From Acidobacteriaceae bacterium (lineage in GTDB: Bacteria > Acidobacteriota > Terriglobia > Terriglobales > Acidobacteriaceae), in assembly GCA_025462885.1 (NCBI GenBank), contig JAOAPN010000014.1:1-64000 (forward strand): DNA of 64,000 nucleotides, read 5' to 3'. Positions 60,757 to 64,000 of the stretch are shown piece by piece. Within the stretch, counting starts at the first letter, position 1. Every line of letters begins with the position of its first letter. The notes below the pieces were generated by a model. The model had not been told where the DNA came from and did no database searches. It saw only the letters and a program-made list of their open reading frames with translations. The position numbers and the translations under genes are program-made.

Positions 60757-61461
60757 GTGAAGCGAATGGCGCTTGTGATTGGGATGATGGTGTTCGGGAT
60801 CTCGCTGATGCTGTGGGCGGGCTGGCATAATCTGCGCGAGCGGAAGCTGGCGATGCAGCGGGCGCAGGAGAGCAAGATCGAGCTGATTCCAGACAATAAG
60901 GGCGGAGCCCCGGGTACAGCAGGCGAGGGCGATGGCCCCAAGATGCGCGGCAAAGCGGCGCCGGGTTTCACGCTGACGACATTGGACGGAAAGAAAGTCT
61001 CTCTCAGCGACTACAAAGGCAAAGTCGTCCTGGTCAATTTCTGGGCGACATGGTGTGGACCATGCAAGGTCGAGATGCCGTGGTTCGAGGAGTTCCACAA
61101 GCAGTATGCGAGCCAGGGATTCGAGATCCTTGGGTTGGCAGACGACGTGGACGCAGGGAAAGAAGCGATCGCCAAGGTGGCCACCAAGACCGGCGTCACG
61201 TACCCGATTCTGCTGACTGACGGAAAGGTCCAGACGGCCTACGGCGGTCTCGAAGTCTTGCCGATGTCGTTCTATGTGGATAAGAGCGGCACCATCGTAG
61301 TGCAGACTGCTGGCCTTGGATCGAAGGACGAGATCGAGGCAAATATCAAGAAGACCATCGCTTCAACCGGCGCAACTGCTCCGTCCAGCAATATGCAGAT
61401 GGGCGCTTTACGACCGCTGGGGCGCAGCGCACTTCAGGTCGTCCGGGCAGGTGCTCTGTGA
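60757..61461 (+). CDS. TlpA-like thioredoxin-fold protein
   Basis: 234 residues from a GTG with GGAGGACGG upstream. An N-terminal membrane anchor (residues 4-22) puts the redoxin domain in the periplasm. The domain has FTLTTLDGKKVSLSDYKGK, the active-site WATWCGPCK (Cys100, Cys103) and LPMSFYVDKSGTIV (cis-Pro loop). A ~30-residue tail follows. It reduces disulfides in cytochrome c maturation or related pathways. The next gene overlaps it and encodes a DsbD N-terminal domain, a likely partner. Confidence 0.9.
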   Translation: MKRMALVIGMMVFGISLMLWAGWHNLRERKLAMQRAQESKIELIPDNKGGAPGTAGEGDGPKMRGKAAPGFTLTTLDGKKVSLSDYKGKVVLVNFWATWCGPCKVEMPWFEEFHKQYASQGFEILGLADDVDAGKEAIAKVATKTGVTYPILLTDGKVQTAYGGLEVLPMSFYVDKSGTIVVQTAGLGSKDEIEANIKKTIASTGATAPSSNMQMGALRPLGRSALQVVRAGAL

Positions 61462-61955
61462 GGCGCGCCGGGCTGTGGGTGGCGGCTGCTGTTCTGGTTG
61501 CGGGCGTCGCTGGATCGCTCGCGCTCAAAGCGCAGATCGGGGTGGACGCCTCGGCCAAGCCGAAGGGCTATATCACCTATGCGGCTGAGCCGCAGGTCGT
61601 GAAGGCGGGCAAGCCCAGCATGGTGGAACTGCACTTTCGCGTGCGCGACGGGTTCCATGTGAACTCGCATACGCCGAAGTCGGAGCTGCTGATTCCCACC
61701 GTTCTTAAGCTGCAGCCGGCAGACGGGGTGAAGGCTGCCGAGATCATGTATCAGGCGGGAACATCGTATAGCTTCGCATTCGAGCCCAAGGAAAAGTTGG
61801 ATGTCTACACCGGAGCGTTTACGGTGAAGGTGCCCGTCTTTGCAAACGCGGGAGAGCACACGATCGACGCGGCATTGCGCTACCAGGCCTGCGACAACGC
61901 GGCCTGTTATCCGCCCAAGACGCTGCCGCTGCAGATCTTGTTCACTGCAAAATAG
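61458..61955 (+). CDS. Stand-alone DsbD N-terminal (alpha) domain protein
   Basis: 165 residues from a GTG overlapping the TlpA-like stop by four bases. A signal peptide (LWVAAAVLVAGVAGSLALKA) is followed by an Ig-like nDsbD domain: VELHFRVRDGFHVNSHTPKS, KLQPADGVKAAEIMYQAG and the redox pair in YQACDNAACYPP. Normal DsbD continues with eight membrane helices and a thioredoxin domain; here neither follows. It may take electrons from a separate CcdA-type protein and pass them to the TlpA-like neighbour. Confidence 0.83.
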   Translation: MRRAGLWVAAAVLVAGVAGSLALKAQIGVDASAKPKGYITYAAEPQVVKAGKPSMVELHFRVRDGFHVNSHTPKSELLIPTVLKLQPADGVKAAEIMYQAGTSYSFAFEPKEKLDVYTGAFTVKVPVFANAGEHTIDAALRYQACDNAACYPPKTLPLQILFTAK

Positions 61956-62009
61956 ACGCTCATAAAAATAAGTTAGCTGATAGAGACAACAGGGGCGATA
62001 CGTACGAGC

Positions 62010-63191
62010 ATGGAAGAGTTTAGAAGGCTGACACGGCTACCCGCATATGTATTCAACATTACAAGTGAACTGAAGGCAGCGGCACGCAAGCGGGGCGAAG
62101 ACATCATCGACTTCGGGATGGGGAACCCCGATGGAGCGACTCCGAAGCATATCGTGGACAAGCTGATCGAAGCGGCGCAGCGAACGGCGACGCACCGCTA
62201 CTCGTTGTCGCGTGGCATTCCGCGGCTCCGAAAGTCTATTTGTAACTGGTACAAGCGCAGATACGATGTCGATCTCGATCCCGAGACCGAGGCCATCGTA
62301 ACTATCGGCTCGAAGGAGGGCATTGCCCACCTCTGCCTGGCGATGCTCGACGATGAGGACACCGTAGCGGTACCGAATCCCAGCTATCCAATCCACATCT
62401 TTGGCCCCGTAATCGCAGGTTCCAAGGTGCAGAGCATAGCCATCGATGGAACCGATGAGACCGCTCTGCTGGCTCGTCTGGAGTACGAACTACCCAGAAT
62501 GCAGCCGCGCCCGAAGATGCTGATCCTGAACTTCCCCGCGAATCCGACCGCGCAGTGTGTTGAGTTGTCATTCTTCGTACGGATCGTCGAGCTGTGCAAG
62601 GAATACGGAATCTATCTCATTCACGATCTCGCCTATGCGGACCTCACCTTTGATGGATACCGCGCTCCGAGCGTCATGCAGGTTCCCGGCGCAAAGGATA
62701 TTGCCGTGGAGTTCTTCACGCTCTCGAAGAGCTACAACATGCCCGGTTGGCGGGTCGGCTTCATGGTGGGGAACAAGCAGTTGGTCGCCGCGCTGTCGCG
62801 CATCAAGAGCTACTTCGACTACGGAACTTTCACCCCGATTCAGGTCGCTTCGATCGCCGCGCTCGAAGGCCCCCAGGAGTGCGTCACCGAGATTTGTAAC
62901 ATCTACAAGAGCAGAAGGGACGTTCTGGTCCCCGGCCTGAATAAACTGGGCTGGCCCGTCGAGCTTCCCAAGGCGACCATGTTTGCATGGGCGCGCATTC
63001 CGGAGCAGTATCGCGCTCTTGGATCGGTGGAGTTCTCGAAGAAGCTGCTGCTGGAAGCAAAAGTCGCAGTAAGCCCCGGTGTCGGTTTTGGCGAGCACGG
63101 CGACGGCCATGTCCGTTTCTCGCTGATCGAGAACGAAGAACGAACCCGGCAGGCGCTACGCGGTATCCGGCAGATGTTCAAGAACGGCTAA
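62010..63191 (+). CDS. alaC: Alanine aminotransferase (AlaC-type class I aminotransferase)
   Basis: 393 residues. PLP fold type I: FGMGNPDGATPKHIVDKLIE, ATHRYSLSRGIPRLRKSI, TIGSKEGIAHLCLA, NFPANPTAQCVELSFF, the Asp-Tyr IHDLAYADLTFDGY, the PLP Lys in LSKSYNMPGWRVG, and the carboxylate-binding Arg in HVRFSLIENEER. It matches AlaC, which makes alanine from pyruvate and glutamate, closely enough to use the name. It is convergent with the DHA2 transporter; a repeat copy lies between them. Confidence 0.9.
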   Translation: MEEFRRLTRLPAYVFNITSELKAAARKRGEDIIDFGMGNPDGATPKHIVDKLIEAAQRTATHRYSLSRGIPRLRKSICNWYKRRYDVDLDPETEAIVTIGSKEGIAHLCLAMLDDEDTVAVPNPSYPIHIFGPVIAGSKVQSIAIDGTDETALLARLEYELPRMQPRPKMLILNFPANPTAQCVELSFFVRIVELCKEYGIYLIHDLAYADLTFDGYRAPSVMQVPGAKDIAVEFFTLSKSYNMPGWRVGFMVGNKQLVAALSRIKSYFDYGTFTPIQVASIAALEGPQECVTEICNIYKSRRDVLVPGLNKLGWPVELPKATMFAWARIPEQYRALGSVEFSKKLLLEAKVAVSPGVGFGEHGDGHVRFSLIENEERTRQALRGIRQMFKNG

Positions 63192-63203
63192 GCGGATTCC
63201 CTA

Positions 63204-63256
63204 ACGCGAAGCGTCCAATACACCACGAAGTGGCGCCCGCCCGGCGTCAGGGCGCA
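63204..63256 (-). repeat. Dispersed 53-bp intergenic repeat, copy D (inverted)
   Basis: On the minus strand: TGCGCCCTGACGCCGGGCGG, then GCGCCACTTCGTGGTG, TATTGG and ACGCTTCGCGTT. It lies between alaC and the DHA2 transporter, which are convergent. Confidence 0.85.
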
Positions 63257-63287
63257 TTTTTTCCTGCATTTTTCATATTCGCCGCCT

Positions 63288-64000
63288 CTAATGTCCCATA
63301 GCTTCCGGATCCAACTTCACACGCTTCTTAGGCAACCGCATGACGAAGGGCAGCGGAACCAGGCAGAAGAGCAGCGCCGCCAGTACGACGAAGGCATTCT
63401 GATAACTCAGCATAGAAGCCTGCAACTGCATCTGACGATAAGCCTGCCCAATTGCGGCCCTCGACGCCTGGGAGGCCGTCATGCCTCCAGCGATCAGCAC
63501 ATCTTCCATGCGCGACATGTAGAGCCGATAGGCGACACTGCCCGGGATGACGTTCGCCCCGAGCGCCTGCTGGTGGACCTGCGAGGTACGGGCGATGAAA
63601 GTCGTCAGCAGGGCGGTCCCGGCGCTGCCTCCAATGTTTCGAGCGAAGTTGGAGAGGCTCGAAATCTGGTTGCTCTTGTCCGCAGGAACGCCAACGTAGT
63701 TCAGCGTACTGATCGGGATGAAGATGAAGGGAAGCGCCATCATCTGCAGGATGCGCCACTCGGTGACAGTACCGAACGACGTCCCCAGGTCGAGCCGCGT
63801 GAGGTTGTAGACGCCCACAGCGGTGAAGAAATATCCGGCCGCTGCCATGGCGCGCGGGTCGATTTTTCCGACGGTCTTGCCGGCGATCAACATCATGGCC
63901 ATCAGGACAAAGCCAGCCGGCGACAGCACCATGCCGGCGCGCTCCGCGCTATAGCCGAGGAGCGTCTGCAGATACTGCGGAATCAGCACCGTCGATCCGA
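63288..64000 (-). CDS. DHA2-family MFS multidrug transporter (N-terminal part outside window)
   Basis: The C-terminal ~237 residues of a 14-TM drug:H+ antiporter; the frame is open at the window edge (GSTVLIPQYLQTLLGYSAER). Characteristic DHA2 blocks are SPAGFVLMAMMLIAGKTVGK, IFIPISTLNYVGVPADKSNQ, ISSLSNFARNIGGSAGTALL and the end MRLPKKRVKLDPEAMGH. These proteins (EmrB/QacA-like) export drugs, often with an EmrA-type adaptor, which is not visible here. Confidence 0.88.
   Translation of the reverse strand, partial: GSTVLIPQYLQTLLGYSAERAGMVLSPAGFVLMAMMLIAGKTVGKIDPRAMAAAGYFFTAVGVYNLTRLDLGTSFGTVTEWRILQMMALPFIFIPISTLNYVGVPADKSNQISSLSNFARNIGGSAGTALLTTFIARTSQVHQQALGANVIPGSVAYRLYMSRMEDVLIAGGMTASQASRAAIGQAYRQMQLQASMLSYQNAFVVLAALLFCLVPLPFVMRLPKKRVKLDPEAMGH

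Overview
The window looks like a piece of chromosome from a soil acidobacterium (Acidobacteriota, class Terriglobia; Granulicella/Edaphobacter/Terriglobus-like). This is inferred from gene content: the remains of a TonB-dependent receptor with an N-terminal carboxypeptidase-like regulatory domain, a PEP-CTERM protein, ornithine-lipid genes olsB-olsA, a pqqABCDE operon, GTP-dependent PEP carboxykinase, a collagen-like/CBM surface protein, pectin enzymes and many GC-rich genes preceded by clear purine-rich ribosome binding sites. No rRNA, tRNA or CRISPR array was seen.

Layout. 1-3 kb is a gene graveyard: an IS3 transposase fragment joined to a LytTR tail, a TPR gene broken by two frameshifts, and a TonB receptor broken by two frameshifts and joined to an Ig-like tail. 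3-8 kb: a Tat-exported Gfo/Idh/MocA oxidoreductase, an MFS_3 transporter, a PEP-CTERM protein and a DUF4126 membrane protein. 8-10 kb: a strong candidate small RNA (sigma70-like promoter, three hairpins, terminator) and pckG. 10-20 kb: a tandem SGNH esterase, a secreted DUF6454-like protein, phosphoglucomutase, a 1085-residue collagen/CBM protein and a GH105-DUF4350 protein, which suggests pectin use. 20-23 kb: a histidine kinase/response regulator/HPt phosphorelay. 23-32 kb: deoxyhypusine-synthase-like protein, pncB, S1/P1 nuclease, DUF2062, plsC, a frameshifted NmrA-like gene, olsBA, udk and punA. 32.7-35.5 kb: an HxlR-DoxX-VOC-beta-propeller-MoaD array. 35.7-39.1 kb: an ECF sigma/anti-sigma/HEAT/HEAT operon. 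39-47 kb: nupC, a secreted protein, pqqABCDE, deoA and cdd. 46.8-48 kb: a CheY-like protein and CheR. 48-58 kb: lhr-nei, PBP1A, proS. 58-64 kb: Crp-like regulator, kdsD, TlpA-like and DsbD-N-like proteins, alaC and part of a DHA2 transporter.

Themes. Nucleoside salvage recurs at separate sites (S1/P1 nuclease, punA-udk, nupC, cdd-deoA, pncB). Envelope biology is prominent (PBP1A, kdsD, ornithine lipids, PEP-CTERM, collagen-like protein). The most noteworthy non-coding features are the small RNA near 8.0 kb, a four-copy dispersed 53-bp repeat, and three MITE-like elements inserted so that their terminal base rebuilds the stop codon of the flanking gene.
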